From Desulfuromonas sp. (GTDB lineage Bacteria > Desulfobacterota > Desulfuromonadia > Desulfuromonadales > Desulfuromonadaceae): DNA of 63,227 bases. The position numbers and the translations under genes were made by a program. Within the stretch, counting starts at the first letter, position 1. Each line of letters opens with the position of its first letter. The notes below the pieces were generated by a model, which had not been told where the DNA came from, did not search any database, and saw only the letters and a list, made by a program, of their open reading frames with translations. Shown here piece by piece: positions 16,853 through 24,960 of the stretch. Where the stretch lies: assembly GCA_021162745.1 (NCBI GenBank), contig JAGGYC010000123.1, forward strand, positions 1-63,227, given 5' to 3'.

Positions 16853-18622
16853 TTAATTTTCATCATTAGCGTTATTGAAAGCACCCTTAAGCAGGTCACC
16901 CAAACTGGATGTTGCTGTTTTCTGTGCTCCCATGAAAGCATCAACTTCTGCTTTTTCTTTACGCTCAGAAAGGTGCTTGATTGACAGAGCAATCTTGTGC
17001 TCGCTGGTATCAACGTGCAGAACAACAGCCTCAAGCTCGTCACCAACCTTAGCAAAGTCCTTCGGAGAATCAACTTTTTCCTTGCTAATCTCAGAAACGT
17101 GGATCAAACCTTCAACACCTTCCTCAACTTCCAGGAAAATACCGAATTCAGTTACCGAGGTAACCTTACCACGAATGATGGTACCCGGAGCATACTGCTC
17201 AGGGATGATCTGCCATGGATCCTGGCTCAGCTGCTTGACGCCGAGAGAGAAACGCTCGTTGTCACAGTCGATATTGAGAACGACAGCTTTAACCAGATCA
17301 CCCTTCTTGTACAGCTCTGAAGGATGTTTGATGCGCTTGGTCCAAGACAGATCAGAGATATGCACCAGACCGTCAATACCTTCGTCAACACCGACAAAGA
17401 TTCCGAAGTCAGTGATGTTCTTCACTTGGCCTTCGATGATGGTACCAGCCGGGAACTTCTCACCGATCACTTCCCAAGGATTGGGCTCAACCTGCTTGAG
17501 ACCAAGGGAGATACGGCGATTCTCAGTATCCATCGCCAAAACAACCGTTTCAACTTCGTCTCCAATGGAGAGAATCTTGTTCGGATGCTTGATCCGCTTG
17601 GTCCAGCTCATTTCAGAAACATGAATCAGGCCTTCAACACCCTCTTCCAGTTCAATGAATGCACCGTAATCGGTCAGGCTGACAACCTTACCGGTCACGC
17701 GATTTTCCGTCGGATACTTGTCGGCAACGCTCAACCAAGGATCAGGCGTAATCTGTTTGAGGCCGAGAGATACGCGCTCTTTCTCACGATCAAACTTGAG
17801 GACCTTAACATTGATGCTATCGCCAACAGCGAGAATGTCGGAAGGATGCGATACGCGTCCCCAGGACATATCTGTAATATGCAACAGACCGTCGATGCCA
17901 CCGAGATCGATGAACGCACCGTAATCGGTCAGATTCTTAACAACACCTTCAATGGTCTGATTTTCCTCAAGAGTCTTGAGTGTATCAGAACGCTGACTCT
18001 CGCGCTCATTCTCAAGCAGTACACGACGGGACAGTACGATATTGCCACGACGCTTGTTCAGCTTGATAATCTTGAACTCAAAAGTTTCACCGATAAGCTT
18101 GTCAAGATTACGTACAGGGCGCAGATCCACTTGTGAACCAGGCAAAAATGCGTTAACACCGATGTCAACAGAGAGGCCACCCTTGATACGGGAGACAATA
18201 CGACCTTCGACAACAGCATCCTCTTCCAGCGCGTTCCAAACTTTCTGGCGATCTGCTTTCTCTTTGGAAAGACCGATCAGACCACTTTCGTTTTCAGCAC
18301 GCTCAAACAGGACATCTATCTTGTCGCCTACTTCCAGAGTTGCAGGCGTGCCATCGACGGAAAATTCCGACAGAGGGATAACCCCTTCAGACTTGTATCC
18401 AACATCGACAACAACAGAATCAGGATTTACTTGAACGACAGTACCTTCAACAACATCGCCTACTGCGAGGTTGCCTTGCAGGCTGCTCTCAAACATCTCC
18501 TTGAAACTTTCTTCCCCAAACTCATCGTGGAACTCTTCGCCGTACTCATTGTTGAACTCTTTGTCGAACTCATCCATCACTTCAAGTTCTTCTGTGTTAA
18601 CTGTTTCATTGTTTTCAGACAT
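16853..18622 (-). CDS. rpsA: 30S ribosomal protein S1
   Basis: The 589-residue protein contains six S1 RNA-binding repeats. They are visible as repeated GVVKNLTDYGAFIDLGGIDGLLH-type segments (here abbreviated: TDYGAFIDLGG, TDYGAFIELEEG, TDFGIFVGVDEG, TEFGIFLEVEEG) with spaced H(I/V)S(D/E)(M/L)SW motifs. It binds mRNA and the 30S platform during initiation. The first 45 residues form an unusually acidic, aromatic-rich extension (EFNNEYGEEFHDEFGEE) before the first repeat. A GGGGG-containing ribosome-binding site lies upstream, and a short hairpin occupies the leader. The gene follows ispH with a 100-base gap. Confidence 0.97.
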   Translation of the reverse strand: MSENNETVNTEELEVMDEFDKEFNNEYGEEFHDEFGEESFKEMFESSLQGNLAVGDVVEGTVVQVNPDSVVVDVGYKSEGVIPLSEFSVDGTPATLEVGDKIDVLFERAENESGLIGLSKEKADRQKVWNALEEDAVVEGRIVSRIKGGLSVDIGVNAFLPGSQVDLRPVRNLDKLIGETFEFKIIKLNKRRGNIVLSRRVLLENERESQRSDTLKTLEENQTIEGVVKNLTDYGAFIDLGGIDGLLHITDMSWGRVSHPSDILAVGDSINVKVLKFDREKERVSLGLKQITPDPWLSVADKYPTENRVTGKVVSLTDYGAFIELEEGVEGLIHVSEMSWTKRIKHPNKILSIGDEVETVVLAMDTENRRISLGLKQVEPNPWEVIGEKFPAGTIIEGQVKNITDFGIFVGVDEGIDGLVHISDLSWTKRIKHPSELYKKGDLVKAVVLNIDCDNERFSLGVKQLSQDPWQIIPEQYAPGTIIRGKVTSVTEFGIFLEVEEGVEGLIHVSEISKEKVDSPKDFAKVGDELEAVVLHVDTSEHKIALSIKHLSERKEKAEVDAFMGAQKTATSSLGDLLKGAFNNANDEN

Positions 18623-18647
18623 TAACCAACGTACCCCCTAAAAGATT

Positions 18648-18665
18648 ACGTCTACACTGAGACGT
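18648..18665 (-). promoter_or_regulatory. Leader hairpin immediately upstream of the rpsA ribosome-binding site
   Basis: A perfect 6-bp stem (ACGTCT/AGACGT) with a six-base loop lies about 25 bases before the rpsA start. S1 synthesis is autoregulated through leader structure in E. coli, so a similar role is possible here, but only the hairpin is directly visible. Confidence 0.3.
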
Positions 18666-18723
18666 TTTTTTCGGCCGCAGCCGTGGGGCGAACAGTAGCA
18701 TAAGCGCCCCAAAAAACAAATAT

Positions 18724-19563
18724 TTATTTTTCAAATTCCTGCAATCTTTCCACAACTTCGCGAATAATCCATTCCGGCGTCGAGGCTCCAGCCGTCAGTC
18801 CAATTGTTTTTACTGAGATTAACCATTCAGGGTCAATTTCACTTGCAGTTTCAATATGATGGGTGTTTTGTTGTATTTCTGAGCAGATTCGGGCTAAGCG
18901 TGTGGTATTGGCACTATTGAGCCCACCGATGACAAACATCACATCAACACAGCCGGCAATGGTTCGTGCCTCTTGCTGTCGAACCGCGGTTGCATCACAG
19001 ATCGTATTAAAAATACGCAATTCCTTGCTGTTTTCCAGCAGGGCCTGGACAATTTCGCTGAAGTTGTCAAATGCCTGGGTCGTCTGAGCAACTAATCCCA
19101 GTTTTTTACGCGCGGGGATCGCTCGTGCTTCAGCAACATCGGCGACAACCCAGTTTTCAGCACCCGCAGCATAAGAGATAATCCCCTGTACTTCAGGATG
19201 CTCCTGCTCACCGACAATGACGACAGCATATCCTTCACTGCCGAGGAGCGCCGCATACTGCTGTGCTTTTTTGACAAATGGACAGGTTGCATCGACAATC
19301 GTCAATTTCCGCTGTTCAAGCTGATCCTCTTCACCGCGAGTAATCCCATGTGAACGGATAATAACGGTTTCATCGGTCATCTCCTCAACATGATCGACAA
19401 CTCGAATCCCTTCCCCTTCAAGTCGTTGAACCAACTGCGGTGAATGGATCAACGGCCCAAGAGAACAGATATGTTCTGCATCTTCTGCAGCTTTAAACGC
19501 CATATTGACCGCACGTTTAACCCCGAAACAGAAACCGGCACTTTTGGCCAGAATGATCTCCAT
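18724..19563 (-). CDS. ispH: 4-hydroxy-3-methylbut-2-enyl diphosphate reductase
   Basis: The 279-residue [4Fe-4S] enzyme performs the last step of the MEP isoprenoid pathway, making IPP and DMAPP. The three cluster cysteines are in AGFCFGVKRA (near residue 12), DATCPFVKKA (near 95) and NTICDATAVRQ (near 188). The conserved histidine/glutamate regions (SHGITRGE, GEQEHPEVQG) are intact. The start ATG follows GGAGGGAG. It lies between cmk and rpsA, an arrangement familiar from Geobacter-type genomes. Confidence 0.96.
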   Translation of the reverse strand: MEIILAKSAGFCFGVKRAVNMAFKAAEDAEHICSLGPLIHSPQLVQRLEGEGIRVVDHVEEMTDETVIIRSHGITRGEEDQLEQRKLTIVDATCPFVKKAQQYAALLGSEGYAVVIVGEQEHPEVQGIISYAAGAENWVVADVAEARAIPARKKLGLVAQTTQAFDNFSEIVQALLENSKELRIFNTICDATAVRQQEARTIAGCVDVMFVIGGLNSANTTRLARICSEIQQNTHHIETASEIDPEWLISVKTIGLTAGASTPEWIIREVVERLQEFEK

Positions 19564-19589
19564 ACTCCCTCCAGATAAATCAAGCCAAC

Positions 19590-20261
19590 TTATTGACGGC
19601 TTTTTACCACATCAATCATGCGCTCTAAAACCTGCTCAATCGTCAAGCGGGTCGAATCGATGACAATGGCATCGTCAGCACAGACAAGGGGGGCATGCTC
19701 GCGTTCGCTATCAGCCTCATCACGCGTTTGCACTTCCTTAATCGTCTGAGCCAGATCAACATCAAGCCCCTTGAGAATCAGTTCATCGTAACGCCGCCGG
19801 CCACGTGCTTGGACACTGGCTTCGAGATAAAACTTCACTTCGGCATCGGGAAAAACGACACTACCGATATCACGTCCCTCGAGAACAACGCCGCCGTTTT
19901 CACCCATCTGCCGTTGTAAATCGACCATCGAGTCCCGGACTTCAGGGCATGCTGCGATGGCCGAGGTCAACATACTCATCTCAGGAGTCCGAATCAATTC
20001 CGAGACATTTTCACCATTGAGCCATACCGTTTCAAACTGACCATTACGTTCAAAATGAATTTCAATCTTCGCGCATAAACGCTTCAGCCCCGAACCGTCA
20101 TCACTGGCAATGCCAACACGACTGGCTGCGAGAGCCACGGTCCGGTACATGGCACCCGTATCGATATTGATATAATTCAATCGGTTCGACAGCAATCGAC
20201 TGAGCGTACTTTTGCCCGCTCCGGAAGGTCCATCTATAGCAATAATCAGTTTTTTAACCAT
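19590..20261 (-). CDS. cmk: Cytidylate kinase
   Basis: The 223-residue P-loop kinase phosphorylates CMP and dCMP. The Walker A is DGPSGAGKSTLSR at the N-terminus; the CMP-binding region is NIDTGAMYRTVA; the motif VVLEGRDIGSVVFPDAEVKF marks the core (abbreviated GRDIGSVVFPDA). The LID-type segment is QTRDEADSEREHAPL. It ends 26 bases before ispH starts. A hairpin between aroA and cmk may partly separate its transcription from the upstream aromatic genes. Confidence 0.96.
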   Translation of the reverse strand: MVKKLIIAIDGPSGAGKSTLSRLLSNRLNYINIDTGAMYRTVALAASRVGIASDDGSGLKRLCAKIEIHFERNGQFETVWLNGENVSELIRTPEMSMLTSAIAACPEVRDSMVDLQRQMGENGGVVLEGRDIGSVVFPDAEVKFYLEASVQARGRRRYDELILKGLDVDLAQTIKEVQTRDEADSEREHAPLVCADDAIVIDSTRLTIEQVLERMIDVVKSRQ

Positions 20262-20283
20262 TCACAAATTTCCATGACGAAAA

Positions 20284-20312
20284 AAAGGGGAAGCCGCTTG
20301 ACCTCTCCCTTT
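20284..20312 (-). terminator. Possible intrinsic terminator/attenuator between aroA and cmk
   Basis: On the minus strand, AAAGGG and CCCTTT flank a GC-rich segment and are followed by T runs (CCCCTTTTTTT). The stem is short and imperfect, so partial termination is more likely than complete separation of aroA from cmk. Confidence 0.45.
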
Positions 20313-20340
20313 ATATTAATGATTGATTCCGGCTAGTCAT

Positions 20341-21636
20341 TCAGGCATTGAACTGCGTAAGTAATTCCCAGAAATTGGGGAATGAGGTCGCCGTACACTC
20401 CGTATCTTCGATTGAGATCGGTGCCTTCGCCCTTAACGCTGCAATCGCTGAACTCATGGCGATACGGTGATCACCACAGGAATTAACGCTACCGCCGCAG
20501 AACTGTTCACCGCCAATGATACTCATGCCATCCTCGGCGGTCGCCACATCGACGCCCAGCACCCCAAGGACATCAGCCATCGCCGCTATACGATCGGTTT
20601 CTTTAACACGCAACTCTCTGGCATCACGAATCACCGTCGTTCCTTCAGCGCAAGCTGCGGCAATACTGATTACCGGAAATTCATCAATAGCCCGCGGAAC
20701 ATCCTCGCCACCGATTTCAATCCCTTTCAGTGCACTGCTTTTCACCAAAACATCAGCTACGGGCTCTCCAGCCATCACCCGCTGGCTTGTCAGTTCAAGG
20801 GAACCGTTCATTTTCTTCAAAATATCAATGACACCTGAGCGGGTCGGATTAATGCCAACATTGCGAATAAGCAGTTCAGAATTTGGTACAATCAATGCCG
20901 CAACCATGAAAAATGCCGCCGAAGAGATATCCCCCGGCACCAGCAGGTCACAGGCGTGTAACGACTGCCCACCGACAATGGATACGCCACCATCAAACGA
21001 GGTCACCTCAACGCCAAAATGGCGCAGCATCCGCTCTGAATGGTCACGTGACAAGTGGGGTTCATAGACCGTAGTCTCACCATCGGCATACAGACCAGCC
21101 AGCAACAGGGCCGACTTGACTTGGGCACTGGCCACAGGGGAATGATAGGTTGACGCCTTCAACGGTCGACCGTGGATTGCCAACGGAGCACATTGCCCCT
21201 GTTGCCGCCCCCAGATGGTTGCCCCCATTTCAGCCAACGGATTGACAACACGTCCCATAGGCCGTTTGCGCAAATATTGATCGCCCGTCAACACCGAAAA
21301 AAAGGACTGGCCAGCCAGCAGACCACTCATCAGGCGGATTGTCGTGCCGGAATTCCCGCAATCGAGAACATCGACCGGTTCCTGGAGACCACGCACACCA
21401 CGACCATGAATAATCAGATCGCCATCACTGCACTGCTCGATTTCGACACCCATGGCCCGAAAGGCATTGAGGGTCGACAGATTGTCCTCGCCCTGCAAAA
21501 AGCCGCTGACCCGGGTTGTCCCCTCGGCCAGGCTGCCGAACATGATCGATCGATGCGAGATCGACTTATCACCGGGAACAACAATCTCCCCGTTTAAACC
21601 AGCGCTCGATAAAATTGTTTTTGTCTGTGACATCAT
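20341..21636 (-). CDS. aroA: 3-phosphoshikimate 1-carboxyvinyltransferase (EPSP synthase)
   Basis: The 431-residue enzyme joins PEP and shikimate 3-phosphate. Signature segments include VPGDKSISHRSIMFG (near residue 22), LDCGNSGTTIRLMSGLL (near 92, the PEP/glyphosate-binding loop), LRKRPMGRV, and the late RVKETDRIAAMADVL and DHRIAMSSAIAAL. The start ATG overlaps the stop of tyrA (ATGA), so translation is coupled. It is part of the pheA-tyrA-aroA block for aromatic amino acids. The loop sequence resembles the glyphosate-tolerant (class II) type; this is inferred. Confidence 0.96.
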   Translation of the reverse strand: MMSQTKTILSSAGLNGEIVVPGDKSISHRSIMFGSLAEGTTRVSGFLQGEDNLSTLNAFRAMGVEIEQCSDGDLIIHGRGVRGLQEPVDVLDCGNSGTTIRLMSGLLAGQSFFSVLTGDQYLRKRPMGRVVNPLAEMGATIWGRQQGQCAPLAIHGRPLKASTYHSPVASAQVKSALLLAGLYADGETTVYEPHLSRDHSERMLRHFGVEVTSFDGGVSIVGGQSLHACDLLVPGDISSAAFFMVAALIVPNSELLIRNVGINPTRSGVIDILKKMNGSLELTSQRVMAGEPVADVLVKSSALKGIEIGGEDVPRAIDEFPVISIAAACAEGTTVIRDARELRVKETDRIAAMADVLGVLGVDVATAEDGMSIIGGEQFCGGSVNSCGDHRIAMSSAIAALRAKAPISIEDTECTATSFPNFWELLTQFNA

Positions 21637-22523
21637 TTGTCCCTTACCGATGGATGAAGGATCGCATCGCGACTAAGTTTGGAACGGAGAAAAAACTCAT
21701 ACAACCGCTCACCATCTTCCTGTTCAATATCTTTTTTCAATTCCGAAAGAAAACGTCCGAATTGATCAATCATCTCCAGTAATGATTGACGATTGTTCAG
21801 AGCAATATCGCGCCACATCACTGGGTCCGATGATGCAATACGGGTAAAATCACGAAATCCTCCCGCTGAATAATCAAGGATATTCTCCTCATAACGATCA
21901 TAAGAGCTTACCGAGTTGACCAGAGAATAAGCGATCATATGCGGCAGATGACTGATCGCAGCCAGGATTCGATCATGCTTGAGCACATCCATGGTCACCA
22001 CCTCACACCCTGCACTCTGCCAGGCTTGTTCAACTTTGCGTAACGCCGCGGCATCGGTCTGTTCAGAGGGGGTCAGTATACAACGTTTACCCTGATAGAG
22101 CTCCGCAAAGGCCGCACTTGCCCCACTGCGCTCAGTCCCGGAGATCGGATGCCCGGCAACAAAATTAACTCCTGCCGCCTGAGCTAAAGGCTCGACAGCT
22201 TCAAGAATACACTGTTTAACGCTACCGCTATCGGTCAGCACGGCGCCCTGATCCATATACGGCAGGACCTCAATAGCGACATCAGCCATCTTGCCTACCG
22301 GAACAGCCAGCATCACCAACTCGGCGCCGCTGACGGCACCCTTGAGGGAGGTAGAACGTTCATCGATCACCTGGAGCTGATGTGCTAAACACAGATTGTC
22401 ACCATCGGCATCCCAGCCGGCAACGGTCGCGACAACACCGGCCCGTTTGAGCGCCAGGGCAAAGGAGCCACCGATTAAACCGACGCCAACGATAGCAATT
22501 TTATGCAAATAAAAAGGATTCAT
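21633..22523 (-). CDS. tyrA: Prephenate dehydrogenase
   Basis: The 296-residue NAD-dependent enzyme converts prephenate to 4-hydroxyphenylpyruvate for tyrosine. It has an N-terminal Rossmann motif KIAIVGVGLIGGSFALAL, a catalytic-region HPISGTERSGASAA (near residue 130), and the helical dimerisation domain with AAISHLPHMIAYSLV. There is no chorismate mutase or ACT domain. The ATG at 22523 is chosen because upstream in-frame codons include only a TTG within the pheA stop. The stop overlaps aroA. Confidence 0.94.
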   Translation of the reverse strand: MNPFYLHKIAIVGVGLIGGSFALALKRAGVVATVAGWDADGDNLCLAHQLQVIDERSTSLKGAVSGAELVMLAVPVGKMADVAIEVLPYMDQGAVLTDSGSVKQCILEAVEPLAQAAGVNFVAGHPISGTERSGASAAFAELYQGKRCILTPSEQTDAAALRKVEQAWQSAGCEVVTMDVLKHDRILAAISHLPHMIAYSLVNSVSSYDRYEENILDYSAGGFRDFTRIASSDPVMWRDIALNNRQSLLEMIDQFGRFLSELKKDIEQEDGERLYEFFLRSKLSRDAILHPSVRDK

Positions 22524-22540
22524 TCCAAACCTGATGATCT

Positions 22541-23611
22541 TCAAACGGCACGAGGGTAAGAACCCAGAACCTTAAGAAACTGACAATAACCGCTGAGTTC
22601 CTCTACCGCGTCGTGCACATCATCGTTCTGAATGTGCCCTTCGATATCGAGAAAGAAGATATATTCCCATGCTCGTTTTTTCAGTGGTCGGCTCTCAATC
22701 TTGGACAGGTTGATCCCGCGCTTACTGAAGGGTTCCAGCATCCGCAGCAAAATACCCGGTTCATCTTTAATCCGGAACATGACACTGGTTTTATCGCGCT
22801 CACTCGGCTCCGGCATCTGATTACTCACCACCAGAAAACGGGTAAAGTTGCTCGGGTTGTCGGCAATACTCGCCTTTACCTGTTTCAGGTCATATTGAGC
22901 GCCCGCCATGGCACTAGCAATCGCAGCAGCATTCTTATCCCCCGCAGCCAGTTGCGCAGCAGCAGCAGTGCTGGCGACATCGATCAACGGCACATCAGGC
23001 AAATTTTCTTCCAGCCATTTACGACACTGAGCCAGAGCCTGAGGATGGGAATAAACCCGCTCAATGTCTGACATCCGGGCGGTCAACGACAACAGATCGT
23101 GGGAAATCTCCTGGAGAATTTCGGCATTGATCTTAAGATCCGAATCCATAAAGGTATCCAGGGTGTGGGTAACCACCCCTTCATTGGAGTTTTCAACAGG
23201 AACCACCCCGTAGTGGGCACGGCCCCGAGCCACCTCATCAAACACCGCAGAGATGCTCTTTTGTGGTACCAACTGGGCCGAAAGACCAAATTGCTGCATG
23301 GCGGCAACATGGGTAAAGGTCGCCTGCGGACCCAAAAAAGCAACCTTCATCGGTTGCTCTAGAGAGAGAGACGCCGAAATAATTTCGCGAAAAACACGCT
23401 GAATCGCTTCTTCGGGAAACGGCCCCTTGCTGTTGGCTTTTAAGCGCTCATAGATTGCCTGTTCACGGCTGGGAACATAAAAAGCCTTTTTACTGCCCTT
23501 TTTAGCGTGCCCAACGTCAATGACCACCTTGGCCCGCTCATTGAGTAATTCAAGGATCTGATCATCCAGTGCATCAATCTTTTCACGCAATGCGTTCAGT
23601 ACATCGCTCAT
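22541..23611 (-). CDS. pheA: Bifunctional chorismate mutase/prephenate dehydratase
   Basis: The 356-residue P-protein makes phenylpyruvate from chorismate. Residues about 1-85 are an AroQ chorismate mutase (LREKIDALDDQILELLNERA, in two adjacent parts). About 90-270 form the prephenate dehydratase domain (VAFLGPQATFTHVAA, GVVPVENSNEGVV, NFTRFLVV), and the C-terminus is an ACT domain for phenylalanine feedback (DEPGILLRMLEPFSKRGINL, ESRP). The ATG at 23611 is preceded by GGGGGAT. It leads the aromatic operon. A decayed yjbQ relic lies upstream. Confidence 0.95.
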   Translation of the reverse strand: MSDVLNALREKIDALDDQILELLNERAKVVIDVGHAKKGSKKAFYVPSREQAIYERLKANSKGPFPEEAIQRVFREIISASLSLEQPMKVAFLGPQATFTHVAAMQQFGLSAQLVPQKSISAVFDEVARGRAHYGVVPVENSNEGVVTHTLDTFMDSDLKINAEILQEISHDLLSLTARMSDIERVYSHPQALAQCRKWLEENLPDVPLIDVASTAAAAQLAAGDKNAAAIASAMAGAQYDLKQVKASIADNPSNFTRFLVVSNQMPEPSERDKTSVMFRIKDEPGILLRMLEPFSKRGINLSKIESRPLKKRAWEYIFFLDIEGHIQNDDVHDAVEELSGYCQFLKVLGSYPRAV

Positions 23612-23699
23612 GCAATCCCCCACCTTCTAGGCGAAACTCACTTCTACACCCCAATTTTGACAACGCACCTGCCCCAATCATGCAAATGAGCAGTGAATT

Positions 23700-23854
23700 T
23701 ACCTTATGGAGACAATAAAAGCAATCAACGAGCGTGACATCATTCGCCAGAGATACCCCCTCGCTAATTCGACGGTCAGCAAGGCATTGCTCAACGGACG
23801 ATCTACCTTCCGCTACGCCACGTTAAACCACTGCTCTTTACGATAAGATTTCAA
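23700..23854 (-). pseudogene. Decayed remnant of yjbQ (UPF0047, secondary thiamine-phosphate synthase family)
   Basis: After a strong GAGAGAGGAGG site at 23861-23870, a TTG at 23854 opens a frame reading MKSYRKEQWFNVA, then TAG at 23813-23815. This closely matches the N-terminus of UPF0047/YjbQ proteins (MKSYRKELWFxxP). A shifted frame starting at 23795 then reads VEQCLADRRISEGVSLAN, matching the next family block (VEECLxxxxIxEGLxLxN). A deletion of roughly a dozen bases explains the frameshift. Similarity fades after that, and the C-terminal two thirds are missing. The start was probably ATG originally. The family assignment is from memory of the consensus. Confidence 0.6.
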
Positions 23855-23997
23855 TAATTCCTCCTCTCTCGCTGCAGCTTCGGAAAATCCACTGGTTATT
23901 CAACACCTTGTATTGTTAAACCGGCTATGATAATGTGCCACGCCATTCATGACAACAGACCGATATCTGTTATTAAACTTCAACTGAATGCTTTACC

Positions 23998-24954
23998 ATG
24001 ACCTACAAAATACATTTACATTCAATGACTTACCTTCTTGCTGCGCTCTTATTATGTAGTTGTGATGTCAGCAAAACCAACTCTGCTCAATCACAGCAAA
24101 CCCTTCAGGCAAGTTCCTACACTGAACTGATTTCACTATTTGATCAGCTCAGCTATGGCTGGGACACTCTGGAAGATGGCGTACCGGCCTTCACCCTCAA
24201 TGCATTTCCGCAGGACATGGCTCTTATTTACGATGTGCGATTGAAAAAACAGCTCTTTTTTCTCAGTTTGTTACCGATGGTGATCATGCAAAATGAGATC
24301 ATCCTACAACAGCGGGAAACACTGCTAAGGCTGCTGAACGGCTCAAACCCTCTGGTTAGTGAACAATCGGCCTGGCTCAGCAAACTTTGCCGTGACTACA
24401 AATGTTCGGGTGATCCACTGACCGATCATTCAAGCAAAGAAAAAATCCTGTCTCGTGTTGACATGGTGCCGACGGAGCTGGTTCTGGCCCAGGCTGCAAA
24501 CGAATCGGCGTACGGCACTTCACGCTTTGCTCAACAGGCAAACAACATTTTTGGTCAATGGACATTCACTCCCGGAACGGGTCTGGTTCCAGCCGATCGA
24601 CCGGAAGGGGAATACTACGAGGTTCGGCGGTTCAACACCCTGGCGGATTCCATCCACTCATACCTGAATAACCTGAACACCCATCCGGCCTATGAGAAAC
24701 TGCGCACCTCTCGAACACAGATGCGTGAAACCGGAGTGCCACTTGAAGGGAAAAAGCTGGCCGAAGGATTATTAAATTACTCAACACGACGCGATGCCTA
24801 TGTCGCGGAGATTCAGACGATGATCCGCCACAACCGTCTTGCCAGCTTGGCAGAGCTTAAACTTCGTAAGAGCAGTCGCCTGGCGAAGCAAACCATCTTG
24901 CCGACCCAACAACTAAGTTCACGCACCGCCGCTAAAAACGTACTGACTCTCTAA
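23998..24954 (+). CDS. Bax-like glucosaminidase-domain lipoprotein
   Basis: This 318-residue putative cell-wall hydrolase begins with a signal peptide that has a lipobox-like end (TYLLAALLLCSCD), suggesting an outer-membrane or periplasmic lipoprotein. The glucosaminidase domain of the Bax/FlgJ type lies at about 145-270. It has the catalytic glutamate in LVLAQAANESAYGTSRFAQ, followed by NNIFGQWTF and a region with LNTHPAYEKLR and LAEGLLNYSTRRDAYV. It is a single plus-strand gene in a minus-strand neighbourhood and ends 6 bases before the convergent deacetylase gene. It is likely to cleave peptidoglycan glycan strands. Confidence 0.87.
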   Translation: MTYKIHLHSMTYLLAALLLCSCDVSKTNSAQSQQTLQASSYTELISLFDQLSYGWDTLEDGVPAFTLNAFPQDMALIYDVRLKKQLFFLSLLPMVIMQNEIILQQRETLLRLLNGSNPLVSEQSAWLSKLCRDYKCSGDPLTDHSSKEKILSRVDMVPTELVLAQAANESAYGTSRFAQQANNIFGQWTFTPGTGLVPADRPEGEYYEVRRFNTLADSIHSYLNNLNTHPAYEKLRTSRTQMRETGVPLEGKKLAEGLLNYSTRRDAYVAEIQTMIRHNRLASLAELKLRKSSRLAKQTILPTQQLSSRTAAKNVLTL

Positions 24955-24960
24955 TCCGGG

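Noticed and set aside
17324-18136. Long plus-strand open frame inside rpsA
   Set aside because: It is the antisense shadow of the S1 repeats; the repeated peptide pattern merely mirrors repeated S1 motifs.
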